Source: Actinomycetes bacterium
GTDB taxonomy: Bacteria > Bacillota > Sulfobacillia > Sulfobacillales > JAIMBI01
Direction: 5' to 3'
Assembly: GCA_023565505.1 (NCBI GenBank)
Contig: JAIMBI010000008.1
Coordinates: forward strand, 1-64,000
DNA: 64,000 nt
The notes beneath the pieces are model-generated. The model was not told where the DNA came from and did not search any database. It was given only the letters and a program-made list of their open reading frames with translations. A program made the position numbers and the translations under genes. Below, one piece after another: positions 7,139-16,162 of the stretch (positions are counted from its first letter, which is position 1; every line of letters starts with the position of its first letter).

Positions 7139-8692
7139 TTACGGCCGCATCGCCCGGCCGGGCGGTCCCAGGGTTCCGGCGAGCGCGGGCCAGACGTCGC
7201 GCACCCATTCGCAGAGCAGAGGCCGGGTGTCGCGAGGGTCGATGATCTCCTCGATCCCGAACACCTCGGCGGTGCGGAACGGGGATCGCACGGCATCGAG
7301 CCGCGCCAGGATCTCGGCCCGCGTGGCGGAGGGGTCCCGGCTCGCCTCCAGTTCCCGGCGGTACGCCGCTTCCAGACCCCCCTCCACCGGAAGCGATCCC
7401 CAGTCGGCCGACGGCCACGCAAACCGGCGCGTCAGGGCATGCTGGTTGACCATCCCGGCGCCGCCCACGCCGAACATCCGCCTCACGACCACCGCCGCCA
7501 TCGGCACCCGGGCCTGGTAGACCGCCACGATGGCGCGCGTCCCCCAGCGGATGGTGGCCTTCTCCTCCGCCCGCCGGCCAATCGCCAGGCCGGGCTGGTC
7601 GACCAAGGCCACCAGCGGCAGGTGGAAGGTGTCGCAGAGGTCGACGAACCGCTCGAGTTTGCGGCTGGCCTCCGCCGTCAGCGCTCCGCCGGCCACATAG
7701 GGGTCCGACGCCACGACGCCGACGGGCCGTCCGTCCAACCGGGCCAGCGCGGTGACCACGCTGCCGCCGTGCGTGCGCCCCAGCTCGAACAACGAGTCGC
7801 GGTCGAACACCAGGGCCAATAGCTCCCGGATCCGGTACGGCTGCCGCCGGTTGCGGGGAATGAAGGCCGGCAGGGCCTCCTCCCGGCGCTCGGGGTCGTC
7901 CTCGGCGGGGACCACCGGCGGCAGCTCGAACACATGGGACGGCAGATACGACAGGAAGCGGCGGATCTGGGCGAAGGCCTCCGCCTCGGTCGCGGCGATG
8001 TTGTCGACCGCCCCGCTGTGCCGGTGCACTTGGACGCCGCCCAGGCTTTCCTTGTCCAGGTCCTCCCCGGTCCCGTACTTCACCACCGGCGGCCCGGCCA
8101 CGAAGAGCTGGGACGTGCCGGCCACCATGACCGAGAAGTGCGACGCCACCACCCGCGCCGCCCCCAGACCCGCCACCGACCCCAGGCAGGCCGAAACCAC
8201 CGGCACCATCCCCAGGTTGGCCACGACGGCATCCCAGGCGGGATTGACCGGAACGTACGTATGGCCGGCCGTCTCCAAGGTCCGCACGCTGCCCCCGCCC
8301 CCGCTGCCGTCGACCAGCCGGACGATGGGGATGCGATACGTGAAGGCCAGACGCTCCGCGTACTCCTGCTTGCCCCGGACGGATCCGTCCGCCGCGCCGC
8401 CCCGGACGGTGAAGTCGTCGCCCGCCACCACCACCTTCCGGCCGCCGATGGTCCCGGTGCCGAACACGAAGTTCGCCGGACGGAACGCCACCAGCTCGCC
8501 GTTCTCATAGGTCGCCTGGCCCGCCAGCCCCCCGATCTCGTGGAAGCTCCCCGGGTCCAGGAGCGCCGCGATCCGTTCCCGGACGGTCAGTCGACCCTGG
8601 GCCCGGTGGCGCGCGACCCGCTCCGGTCCCCCCATCTCCGCCGCCAGCTGTCGGCGGCGACGGAGCTCCTGCACCTCCGGCTCCCAGCTCAT
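7139..8692 (-). CDS. acyl-CoA carboxylase, carboxyltransferase subunit
   Basis: A 517-residue protein of the propionyl-/methylcrotonyl-CoA carboxylase beta family (usually 510-540 residues). The N-terminal half carries RLTVRERIAALLDPGSFHEI, then VVVAGDDFTVRGGAADGS, IVRLVDGSGGGGSVRTLE and CLGSVAGLGAARVVASHFSV. The C-terminal half has GRPVGVVASDPYVAGGALT, LPLVALVDQPGLAIG and MFGVGGAGMV. It would transfer carboxyl from carboxybiotin to an acyl-CoA. It needs biotin carboxylase and carrier subunits, and neither is in the window. ATG at 8692 is preceded by GGAGG at good spacing, so upstream in-frame starts are unlikely. Exact acyl substrate cannot be told from sequence. Confidence 0.88.
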   Translation of the reverse strand: MSWEPEVQELRRRRQLAAEMGGPERVARHRAQGRLTVRERIAALLDPGSFHEIGGLAGQATYENGELVAFRPANFVFGTGTIGGRKVVVAGDDFTVRGGAADGSVRGKQEYAERLAFTYRIPIVRLVDGSGGGGSVRTLETAGHTYVPVNPAWDAVVANLGMVPVVSACLGSVAGLGAARVVASHFSVMVAGTSQLFVAGPPVVKYGTGEDLDKESLGGVQVHRHSGAVDNIAATEAEAFAQIRRFLSYLPSHVFELPPVVPAEDDPERREEALPAFIPRNRRQPYRIRELLALVFDRDSLFELGRTHGGSVVTALARLDGRPVGVVASDPYVAGGALTAEASRKLERFVDLCDTFHLPLVALVDQPGLAIGRRAEEKATIRWGTRAIVAVYQARVPMAAVVVRRMFGVGGAGMVNQHALTRRFAWPSADWGSLPVEGGLEAAYRRELEASRDPSATRAEILARLDAVRSPFRTAEVFGIEEIIDPRDTRPLLCEWVRDVWPALAGTLGPPGRAMRP

Positions 8693-9165
8693 GCTCTCCG
8701 CCTCCTCGCCGTCCGCAGGGCGAACCCCGCTCGCGGCGGAAACACCGTCCTTCCGGCGCCGCTGCCTCACCGGGTTCTCGGACCCGGCAAGCGGTCGCTC
8801 CCCCCGGCGTCGTGACGGAAGGCGCAGACGCCTTGCCGCCGCAGGGCCGCGGGGTCAGCCGGCCCCGTCGCGCCGGCCGCAGTCCCCCGGGGCGGAAGTC
8901 CGCGCCGCCCGGCGGCCTCTCCGGGACGCTCCCCCGTCTGCTCGTGCCTGCTCACCAGTGTTCCGTCTCCGGTAGCCGGGCGCAACGGCGCCCCTGTCCG
9001 CCGCACAAATTTTTCCGCCTGGTGGTCCGACCGATGGAACCCCCGGGCGCGCGGCGCCTGGAACCCTCCGGCCGGTGCGCGAATGTTGCCGGAGTTGGGA
9101 CGAATGCCCGCGCGCCCGCCGGAAGGGGTCGTGCCGCCGAGGCGCCCGGGCCCTCCGGGGAGGGG
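8693..9165. other. divergent intergenic region
   Basis: About 470 bases between the carboxyltransferase (leftward) and the acyl-CoA synthetase pseudogene (rightward). No ORF here has family resemblance. A small AT-richer patch occurs at about 9003-9016 (CACAAATTTTTCC). Promoters for both directions are expected but I could not identify convincing boxes. Confidence 0.4.
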
Positions 9166-10887
9166 ATGACCACGGACGCCGAAACGACTCGGCTCGCCGG
9201 ATTGCGGGACCTCTGGGAGCGGAACCGGCCGGCGCCCCTGCCGCCGGCCCCCGCCTATCCCCTGGGCGAACAACCGCTCGCGGCGTATCTCAGCCACTGG
9301 GCCGGGACGGTTCCCGACCGCCCGGCCGTGATCTTCTACGGCCAACCGCTCACCTTGGCCGACCTCGACCGGCTGGCGACGGCCTTCGCCCGAGTCCTCG
9401 GCGACGCTGGAATCCGTCCGGGGGACCGCGTGGTCCGTGTTCCTGCCCAACTGTCCGGCGTTCCACGCGGCCTTCTACGGCATCCTCCGGGCCGGGGCCG
9501 TCCTGGTGCCGGTCAATCCCCTGTTCAAGGCGGAGGAACCGGCCTACGAACTCGCCGACTCCGGCGCCCGAGCCATCGTGGCGGAAAGCGCCCCCCCGTC
9601 CCGTTGGTGGCGGCGGTCCGTGAGCGCACCCGGCTGGAGCATGTCTGGCAGACCACCTTGTCCCGGTGGCTGCCCGACGAACCCACGCTGCCCGTCCGCC
9701 GGCGGTCCGCGCCCGCACGGATCCGGTCCCGGGAATCCCCGACTTCGTCGAAGCGCTCCGCACGGGGGACCCGCGCCGGGAACTGCCCGAGCCCGACCTC
9801 CTCGACGCCGTCTCGGTCCTCAAACACCGGGGGCACGACGGGCCTGCCCAAGGGCGCCGTCCACACGCAACGCGACATGCTCTATACGGCCGCCTGCAGT
9901 GCGACCTTCACGCTCCAAGCGAGCCGGACGACGTGGGCTTGGTCTATGTTCCCGTCTTCTGGATCACCGGCGAAAACATCGGTCTCACCGGACCGGTGTT
10001 TACCGGCACGCCCGTCGTGCGGTGCGCCCGCTGGAACCCGGACGCCGTGCTCCCGGCCATCGGCCTGTACCAGGTCACCTACATGCTGGGGTCGGTGGAC
10101 ACCTACGTCGATCTCATGGAGCGGGCCGCGGGCGGCTCCTGGGACCTTTCCTCAGTGCGCGTGCCGTTGGCGATGTCCTTCGTGCGGAAGCTGACCCCCG
10201 AGTACCGCCGGCGTTGGCAGTAGATCGCGGGCCCCCGCTCGGTCCTCCGCGAGGCGGCCTACGTATGACGGAGACGCACACCGTCGACACGTACACCACC
10301 GGGTTCCAGGAGGAGGACCGGGACCTCCTCACCCCGCCCCCCGTGTTCTGCGGGCCCCCCATGCCAGGAACCGCAATCCAGATCGTGGACGTCGAGATCA
10401 AGGAGCCCCTGGGCCTCAACCAGGAAGGGGAGAGCACCATCCGGAGCCCGTCCCTGTTGAAAGGCTACTGGAACCGACCCGAGGCCACGGCGGCGGCCTT
10501 CCGCGACGGCTGGTTCCTCACGGGGGGACATCGGGGGCTCCTCGGCGATGCCGGCTGCCTGCACTTCCTGGGGCGGTGGAAAGAGATGCTCAAGGTCAAC
10601 GGAATGAGTGTCTTCCCCGCGGAAGTGGAGGCCATCCTGGGACCCATCCCGTGGTCCTGGGCAGCGCCGTCGTCGGCCGACCGGATCCGGACAAGGGGGA
10701 AGTCCCGGTGGCGTTCCTCCAGATCCGGGCCGAGCACGCCGGGCAGCTGACCGCCGAGGCGCTCTGCACCTGGTGCCGCGAGCACATGGCGGTCTACAAG
10801 GTGCCGGAGATCCAACTGGTGGAGAGCCTGCCGCTCACGGCCACCGGCAAGGTCATCAAGGAGCAGCTCAAGCGCTGGCTGGTCTGA
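9166..10887 (+). pseudogene. AMP-forming acyl-CoA synthetase, multiply frameshifted
   Basis: The whole ANL-family enzyme can be followed, but only by changing frame about seven times. The N-terminus starts MTTDAETTRLAGLRDLWERN and runs to LGDAGIRPGDR. The next piece is FLPNCPAFHAAFYGILRAG to ARAIVAES. The P-loop NTGGTTGLPKGAVHTQRDM is at about 9826-9880, followed by GLVYVPVFWITGENIGLTG. Then come YGMTETHTVDTY in another frame, GRWKEMLKVNGMSVFPAEVE, and the C-terminal lid with LTATGKVIKEQLKRWLV, each in its own frame. The original reaction would be ATP-dependent CoA ligation of a fatty or aromatic acid. Codon-level conservation is otherwise good, so decay is recent, or the assembly contains indel errors here. 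Confidence 0.85.
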
Positions 10888-10996
10888 GCCGCGGACGGAC
10901 CTCCACCGAAGGCCCGTCCGCACCCCGGGCCGGCCGCGCCGGGCGCGTCGGGCGACCTACCCGACGGGTCCGTCGCCGCGGTCCCCGGGGCATCCC

Positions 10997-11809
10997 CTAC
11001 GTGGCCGCCTTGGTCCACCGATGGGCCGGATCCTCGTAGGGCACGAGTTCCCGTCCCGACGGTCCAGCCATGAACCACAGGTAGTACAGGCGGTATCCCC
11101 CCGCCGCCACCGTGGGATGATAACCGTCCGGAATGGCGAACGCGTCGCGGTCCCGGACCAGGTACGCCTCGTCCTCGTGCCACGCGGACCCGTAGTGGAC
11201 CTGGATGCCGAATCCCTGGGGCGGGTCGACGCGGTAGTAGTACAGTTCTTCGAAGGCCGCCTCCTCGGGGGGCCGGTGCGCCTGATGCCGGTGCGGCGGC
11301 CAACCCGACCATTCGCCGGGGTAGTTGATGGTCTCCCCCACGACCAATCCGTCGACGCGTCCGGCGCCGTTGGCGACCAACAGGTCCCGCACCTCGCGCC
11401 GCCACTGGGCCCCTCCGCGAAGCACCGGGGCGACCTCCTCCCCGCGCACGACGAAGGGGGCGCGACGCGTGGCGGCCTTCGCCCGGCACACCGCCACCCG
11501 GGCGGCGGGCGTGACACTCCGGACCGTTACCTCGGCCTCGACCGGCGCGTACACCAGGCTTCCCGGCGCTTCGAACACGCTGGTGCGCCCGCCCACCGCA
11601 AAAAACGTCCGACCGTCGACCGTGACGTCGACCGCGCCCTCGAGGACGACCAGCGCCGCCTCCTCGGGTCCGTTTGCAAAGCCGACCGGATCGCCGTCGG
11701 ACCGGGTCACGACCATGGAGAGACTCAGCCGCGCCAGATGGTGGGCGGCGCCGTCCAACACCACGTGATATCCGGGTTCCTCGAACTCCGGCCGATGACG
11801 CACCAACAT
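10997..11809 (-). CDS. iolB: 5-deoxy-glucuronate isomerase
   Basis: A 270-residue IolB/KduI-type double cupin. Landmarks are LARLSLSMVVTRSDGD, the metal-site stretch GETINYPGEWSGWPPHRHQ, EELYYYRVDP, YHPTVAAGGYRLYYLWFMAG, and an N-terminal cupin half with VLEGAVDVTVDGRTFFAVGG. It isomerises 5-deoxy-D-glucuronate to 2-deoxy-5-keto-gluconate in myo-inositol breakdown. ATG at 11809 has GGAGGAGG seven bases upstream, so the in-frame start six codons earlier is unlikely. No other iol genes are within 50 kb to the right or 11 kb to the left, so its pathway partners must lie elsewhere. It is convergent with the acyl-CoA synthetase remnant. Confidence 0.88.
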   Translation of the reverse strand: MLVRHRPEFEEPGYHVVLDGAAHHLARLSLSMVVTRSDGDPVGFANGPEEAALVVLEGAVDVTVDGRTFFAVGGRTSVFEAPGSLVYAPVEAEVTVRSVTPAARVAVCRAKAATRRAPFVVRGEEVAPVLRGGAQWRREVRDLLVANGAGRVDGLVVGETINYPGEWSGWPPHRHQAHRPPEEAAFEELYYYRVDPPQGFGIQVHYGSAWHEDEAYLVRDRDAFAIPDGYHPTVAAGGYRLYYLWFMAGPSGRELVPYEDPAHRWTKAAT

Positions 11810-11924
11810 CCCGACTCCTCCTCCCAAGGTCCCGGGCCGTCAGGCCCGGCTCGTCTCCCCGACCCTGCCGTCCGCCCGTCCGCCACGTGGCCCGGACGGC
11901 CCCCGTGCCGGGCCGCCCAGGCAC

Positions 11925-12722
11925 TCAAGCGCCTTCCTCCTCCGACGCCGTGGCCATCCAGGCGTCACGCCCTCCCCCCGCCCGGCCGCGCCGCGGGCGT
12001 TCCCAGAACCAGACGCCCCGGGGCTCCCCGGACGATGCCGCCAAACCCGCCGCGACACCCCGGGACGGGCACGTCTCCGCCAGGGGACACGTCAGACAGA
12101 GCGGCTTCCGCGCCCGGCAGACAACGGCCCCGAAGTCCATCAGCCCTTGGTTGAACGCCCAGGGCGCCTCGGGCGGCACCACCGTCTCCGCCAGGGCCCA
12201 CAGCCGATGGCGGTCGTCGGCCGTCCGAGGGGGTCCCAGCCCGAAGTAGCGGGCCAGCACGCGGGTGACGTTGGTGTCCAGGACCCCCGCGGGCCGCTCG
12301 AAGGCGAACGCCAAGCACGCCCCCGCCGTATACCGACCGACGCCGGGCAGACTCATCAGACCTTCCAGGGTGTCCGGCAGGGACCCGTCGAAGCGTTCCA
12401 CGACCGTCTCGGCGATGGCCTTGAGCCATTTCCCCCGGACTTTGTAGCCGAGCGGGTCGGTGATGGCCTTGACCGCCTCCAACGGCGCGGCCGCGAGAGC
12501 CCGGATATCGGGGAACGCCTCGAGGAATCGGCGGTAGACCGGGATGACGGTCTGCACCGTGGTCTGGTGCAGGAGGATCTCGGCGACCAAGACGGCGTAG
12601 GGATCACGGGTCTCCCGCCAAGGCAAGGACCGCCCTTCTTCGCGGAACCAGGTCAGGATGGTGCGACGGAACGTCCCCAGGCGCCCGGGATCGACGACGG
12701 CCTCGTACTTGATGCGCTTCAT
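11925..12722 (-). CDS. HhH-GPD DNA glycosylase, MutY/Mig-like, with 4Fe-4S cluster
   Basis: A 265-residue base-excision repair enzyme. It has LPWRETRDPYAVLVAEILLH followed by QTTVQTVIPVYRRF, the helix-hairpin-helix LPGVGRYTAGACLAFAF, the catalytic-Asp segment LDTNVTRVLARYF, and a C-x6-C-x2-C-x5-C cluster (CRARKPLCLTCPLAETC). MutY normally continues into a NUDIX-like domain of about 120 residues, which is absent here. The AEILLHQTT segment lies between the MutY form (LQQTQ) and the mismatch-glycosylase Mig form (LRRTT). Removal of A opposite 8-oxoG, or of T/U from G mismatches, is plausible. ATG at 12722 was chosen as the first codon of the conserved domain. The gene is followed leftward by iolB. 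Confidence 0.8.
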   Translation of the reverse strand: MKRIKYEAVVDPGRLGTFRRTILTWFREEGRSLPWRETRDPYAVLVAEILLHQTTVQTVIPVYRRFLEAFPDIRALAAAPLEAVKAITDPLGYKVRGKWLKAIAETVVERFDGSLPDTLEGLMSLPGVGRYTAGACLAFAFERPAGVLDTNVTRVLARYFGLGPPRTADDRHRLWALAETVVPPEAPWAFNQGLMDFGAVVCRARKPLCLTCPLAETCPSRGVAAGLAASSGEPRGVWFWERPRRGRAGGGRDAWMATASEEEGA

Positions 12723-12739
12723 CCGCGGCCGGCCTCCGC

Positions 12740-13561
12740 CTAACCCACCGGGATGCCCACGCGTCGTACCCGGTAGGCGAATCCCCCGCCGCGCGCGGCC
12801 CAGGCGTTGTACACCCGGGCCAGCACGTAGGCCCACAAGCCCAGCACCACGGCCGCGACGAGGCCGAAAAGGGCCAGCACCAGGCCGACGAACAGAGCCA
12901 CGCCGAGTCCGAAGTAGCCGGCGGGCAGATGCCCGGCCAACACCGTGAGGCCGGTCATCAGCAGGAGGATGGACCCCACCGAACCCGCGGCGATCCATCC
13001 GAACACCATGGTCGCCGCCACCACCCGGAAGCGGTGGGGTTCGAGGCGCGCGACGACCCGCCACGTCCCCGCCTCCCGCTCGTGCCAAGCGAGGGCCTGG
13101 CTGAGGGCCGCCACGACCTGGGTATAGAGCCACGCCGAGCCGGCCGCGAGGACCCACTGGGCCACCGGCCACTCGACCGCCGCGAAGACCCACCACCCCC
13201 CGGGCGGCGGTGGGAAGAGACCCGTGGCCCAGCACGCGAGGCCCATCAGCCAGGCTCCGGGCGTCATCCACAGCGCCACCCGGAACACGCGGCCCGGCGG
13301 CAGCGCGGCCAACTCGTCGCCCGACCACAGCAGCACCACCCCGCGGTGCCACCGCACGGTGCGGTTGTACCACACCGCCATGACGGCCCGGATGGCCACA
13401 AAAGCCGCGAACAGGCCCACCAAACGCACGGCGGTCGCGCCGTCGAGAGCGGGCCGGGCCCACCACCAGGCCAGCACCGCCAGCGGCACCAGACCTCCGG
13501 CCCCGGCCACGACGGACCACGGGCCGGGCCGGACCGCCACGACATCACGCCGTTCCCACAA
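12740..13561 (-). CDS. multi-pass membrane protein of unknown function
   Basis: A 273-residue protein with about six hydrophobic segments. Examples are residues 15-35 (GGLVPLAVLAWWWARPAL), 48-65, 95-115, 130-150, 178-200 and 208-245. Layout and composition recall Yip1-type membrane proteins, but no diagnostic motif is visible and I do not assign a family. The start is probably TTG at 13561, since GAGGTG lies eight bases upstream. It begins 7 bases after the stop of the PBP-like gene, and the MutY-like gene starts 17 bases beyond its end. All three probably form one transcript. Confidence 0.6.
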   Translation of the reverse strand: MWERRDVVAVRPGPWSVVAGAGGLVPLAVLAWWWARPALDGATAVRLVGLFAAFVAIRAVMAVWYNRTVRWHRGVVLLWSGDELAALPPGRVFRVALWMTPGAWLMGLACWATGLFPPPPGGWWVFAAVEWPVAQWVLAAGSAWLYTQVVAALSQALAWHEREAGTWRVVARLEPHRFRVVAATMVFGWIAAGSVGSILLLMTGLTVLAGHLPAGYFGLGVALFVGLVLALFGLVAAVVLGLWAYVLARVYNAWAARGGGFAYRVRRVGIPVG

Positions 13562-13568
13562 CCGGCGA

Positions 13569-14825
13569 TCACCTCGTGGGGGGGTTCGCCTTCGACACCG
13601 TTCGCTCCTCTCCCGCGCCGTGGGCCAGGCGGGTCAGAAACGCCGTGAGGGCGCGGCCGTCGTTCAGGCCGACGGCGACCAGGACCGCGGGCTGGTCGGG
13701 GGCCGTCCGGACCAGGACCACCGCAGGGGCGCCGGGACCGGAGAACCACACCCGCTCCGCGCGGGCTTCGATCCGGACGACGGGCAGCAGCCGGCGCACG
13801 GCGGCCGCCGCCGCGGGGGATGCCACCACCCGGCCGCCCGCTTGGCGGCCGGCGACCACCGCGAGCGGCGGCAGCCGTCCCCCGTCGCCGAGGACGAGCC
13901 ACGCCCGGGCGACGGCGAGGGCGGAGGCCCACACCCCCTGGCCGCGGAAAATCAGGGACGCCGGGCTGACCGCTGCCGCCTCCGGCAGCGGCACCGTCGG
14001 GACACCCGGCAGGGGAGGCTGGCCCAGTCCGAGCCGGCGGTAGGCGACCAAGGCCTCGCGTGGGCCCCATCGGCCGCTCGCCATGGCCAGACCCACGGCC
14101 GGCGACGGATCGACCAATGCCGCCCCGTGCCACCACTGCCCCAGGGCCTCCGCCAGCACCACCGGTACCAGCGCCGACCCGACGGGGCCCGGGGCCGCCA
14201 GCGACGGGGCCGGTCCCGGCCCGGCCGCCGCAGCCAGGATGGCCCCGGACGGCGCGACCAGCACCGCGGCCGACCCCGCCGGCAACGCCGCCGCCAATGC
14301 CCGTTGCCAGCGCCGGTCCGCCGTGGTCGGCACGGGCCGCGGGGAGACCCAGGCGGTACGCCAGACGCCTCCCGGGCCCGGCTCCGCGACGAGCCGCGCC
14401 CGCCGGCGGGGAAGAGCCGCCGCCACGAGGCGGACCAGTACAGGCGATACGCCCGGTTCCGCCTTCAGGGCGGGCACGGAGACCTCGCGGAGGCCCGGCG
14501 TCGCCCATTCGGCGACCCACCGCACCTGCTCCGCCCCCGGGACCCAGAGGGCCGGGTTTCGCCCCCGGGAGGGCCCGCCCAATCGGGCGAGGCCCGACCG
14601 GGCCCAAGGTGCCAGCCGGTTCGGCAGCACCAGGATGCCGGGGCGGGGAGCCCATCCGGCCATCGGCTCGCCGCGGCTGAACCGGAGCGGAGCACCGATC
14701 CGGGGACCGTCCAGCGTCAGGGTCGGTGCGCCCGGCTGCCGGCCGCCCCGCCCGTGGGCGGCCACCCATGCCGCGATGCCCAAGGCCGCCACGGCCACGA
14801 CCGCCCGGCGGCGTCTGACGTCCAC
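13569..14825 (-). CDS. penicillin-binding-protein-like protein lacking catalytic residues
   Basis: A 418-residue protein with an N-terminal membrane anchor (residues 6-22, RAVVAVAALGIAAWVAAHG). Its body follows the layout of a transpeptidase domain. PGPVGSALVPVVLAEAL sits where class B PBPs have PGStFKP, and the segment SPASLIFRGQGVWASALAVA followed by VLGDGGRLPP matches 'GQG-TPLQLA-A---LANGG'. The Ser-x-x-Lys motif reads S-A-L-V, so the lysine is missing, and no Lys-Thr-Gly is present near the C-terminus. It is therefore probably not a working transpeptidase but a relative with a structural or regulatory role. It lies downstream of mltG and a 64-residue membrane protein. The alternative is an unrelated protein with a chance resemblance. 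Confidence 0.5.
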   Translation of the reverse strand: MDVRRRRAVVAVAALGIAAWVAAHGRGGRQPGAPTLTLDGPRIGAPLRFSRGEPMAGWAPRPGILVLPNRLAPWARSGLARLGGPSRGRNPALWVPGAEQVRWVAEWATPGLREVSVPALKAEPGVSPVLVRLVAAALPRRRARLVAEPGPGGVWRTAWVSPRPVPTTADRRWQRALAAALPAGSAAVLVAPSGAILAAAAGPGPAPSLAAPGPVGSALVPVVLAEALGQWWHGAALVDPSPAVGLAMASGRWGPREALVAYRRLGLGQPPLPGVPTVPLPEAAAVSPASLIFRGQGVWASALAVARAWLVLGDGGRLPPLAVVAGRQAGGRVVASPAAAAAVRRLLPVVRIEARAERVWFSGPGAPAVVLVRTAPDQPAVLVAVGLNDGRALTAFLTRLAHGAGEERTVSKANPPTR

Positions 14826-14876
14826 GACCCCACCTCCGGGGCTACCATGGCCCCGGGTCGCCGGGACTATGCGGCG

Positions 14877-15071
14877 TTACAACCCGACCGGGGGGAAGAA
14901 GGCCCGGTAGAGCGCCGGGTCCTGCGCCAGCAGCAGGACCAGCACCCCGATTCCCACCGCCAACACGGCCACCAGCCACCAGAGCACCCGGGCCACGCGT
15001 CGTTCCGCGTTGCGCAGGAAGAACGCCGCCAGCGAAAACGCGAGGCCCACGAGCAGGACTGCGAAGTACAC
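14877..15071 (-). CDS. small two-helix membrane protein
   Basis: A 64-residue frame read from a GTG at 15071, starting VYFAVLLVGLAFSLAAFFLR, then a short basic loop (NAERRVARV), a second hydrophobic helix (LWWLVAVLAVGIGVLVLLLA) and a tail ending in YRAFFPPVGL. It begins 14 bases beyond the mltG stop on the same strand. The pattern of two helices with a positively charged loop is typical of small membrane proteins. No strong ribosome binding site is visible, only GGGTGGGG. Function is unknown. Co-transcription with mltG suggests an envelope role. Confidence 0.5.
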   Translation of the reverse strand: MYFAVLLVGLAFSLAAFFLRNAERRVARVLWWLVAVLAVGIGVLVLLLAQDPALYRAFFPPVGL

Positions 15072-15085
15072 GCCACCCCACCCGC

Positions 15086-16129
15086 TTACGAGGAGCCGTG
15101 GCTTTCCGCCGCCACCTTCGCCACGTTGGCCTGATGCTGGGCGTACGTCGTGGCAAACAGCAGGCGCCCGTCGGGAGCGGCGACGAAGTAGAGGTAAGGG
15201 GCCGCCGCGGGGGCCGCAGCCGCCCGGAGCGCGACGAGTCCGGGGCAGTCGATGGGCCCGGGTGGCAGCCCGGTGTGCCGGTAGGTGTTGTAGGGCGACG
15301 GCGTGGCCAGGTCCCCGAGCGTCAGGCCGTCCCCAGCGCGATCCCCCAGGGCATAGCGCACGGTAGCGTCGGACTGCAGGGGCATGCCGGCCTGGAGCCG
15401 GTTGACGAACACGGCCGCCACGTCGGGCGCGTCGGCAGGGTTCTTCGCCTCCGCCTGCACCAGCGACGCCAGGGTGACCCAGGCCCACAGGGACAGGTGC
15501 CGTCGCCTGACCTCCGGAAGCAACGGCGCGGTGCGGCGCCGGAAGTTGGCCCACATGGTCAGGACCACCTGCCGGGCCGGGGTCCCCGCCGGAAACACAT
15601 AGGTGTCCGGAAAGAGAAAGCCCTCCGCCGGGTCCCGGACGCCGGGGGGCGGGTTGAGTCCCGGCAGCCCTTCCCGGATCGCCTGCCACAACGCCTGCCG
15701 CGACGCGACGTGGGCGGCGGCCAAGCGGTCGACGATCTGGGCGACCGTAAACCCCTCGGGGATCGTGACCCACTCGGTCACGATGTCCCCGGCGGCGAAC
15801 GTCCGGACGATGCGCGCCAGCGACCAGCCCGGTGACAGCCGGTATATGCCCGCACGGAGCGTGCGGCTCGCCCCGGCCGCCATGATCCCGAGGCGGAAGG
15901 CCAGCGCGCTCCGGATGATGCCCCGTCGCGCCAGGAGGGACCCCACGCCGGCGGCCGTCGCCCCCCGAGGGACCGTCACCAGAACGGGCCGTGCGGGCCC
16001 GGAAACGGCCGGCGACACGGCCCACGCCGTGCCCCCGGCCACCCCTGTGAGCAACGCCACGACGGCCAAACCGGCCCGCGTTCTCCGCCGCCACACCCGC
16101 CCGAAGCCAACGGCCGGCCGCGGCGTCAT
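15086..16129 (-). CDS. mltG: endolytic murein transglycosylase MltG (YceG family)
   Basis: A 347-residue protein with an N-terminal membrane anchor (residues 18-38, AGLAVVALLTGVAGGTAWAV), a LysM-like region (VTVPRGATAAGVGSLLARRG) and the YceG catalytic domain. The domain shows LASLVQAEAKN with the catalytic Glu, AAVFVNRLQAGMPLQSDATV and YNTYRHTGLPPGPI. It cleaves nascent glycan strands and helps terminate peptidoglycan polymerisation. It ends the conserved alaS-ireB-ruvX-DUF1292 cluster, as it does in many Bacillota. The start chosen gives a normal length for the family. Confidence 0.9.
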   Translation of the reverse strand: MTPRPAVGFGRVWRRRTRAGLAVVALLTGVAGGTAWAVSPAVSGPARPVLVTVPRGATAAGVGSLLARRGIIRSALAFRLGIMAAGASRTLRAGIYRLSPGWSLARIVRTFAAGDIVTEWVTIPEGFTVAQIVDRLAAAHVASRQALWQAIREGLPGLNPPPGVRDPAEGFLFPDTYVFPAGTPARQVVLTMWANFRRRTAPLLPEVRRRHLSLWAWVTLASLVQAEAKNPADAPDVAAVFVNRLQAGMPLQSDATVRYALGDRAGDGLTLGDLATPSPYNTYRHTGLPPGPIDCPGLVALRAAAAPAAAPYLYFVAAPDGRLLFATTYAQHQANVAKVAAESHGSS

Positions 16130-16162
16130 CCGCTCACGCGACGGACAGCCTCCATGCCCGGC

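Noticed and set aside
3870-7520. Very long plus-strand open frame (1216 codons) across sigK and the chemoreceptor
   Set aside because: It runs in a different frame over sigK and antisense to the chemoreceptor; the translation is Arg/Ser/Pro-rich shadow text caused by high GC.
8767-9450. Minus-strand open frame of 227 codons between the carboxyltransferase and the synthetase remnant
   Set aside because: Low-complexity Gly/Arg text and overlap with the well-supported synthetase N-terminus on the other strand.
10890-10920. Terminator between the acyl-CoA synthetase remnant and iolB
   Set aside because: GCGGACGG/CCGTCCGC can pair, but no T tract follows on either strand, so I did not list it.
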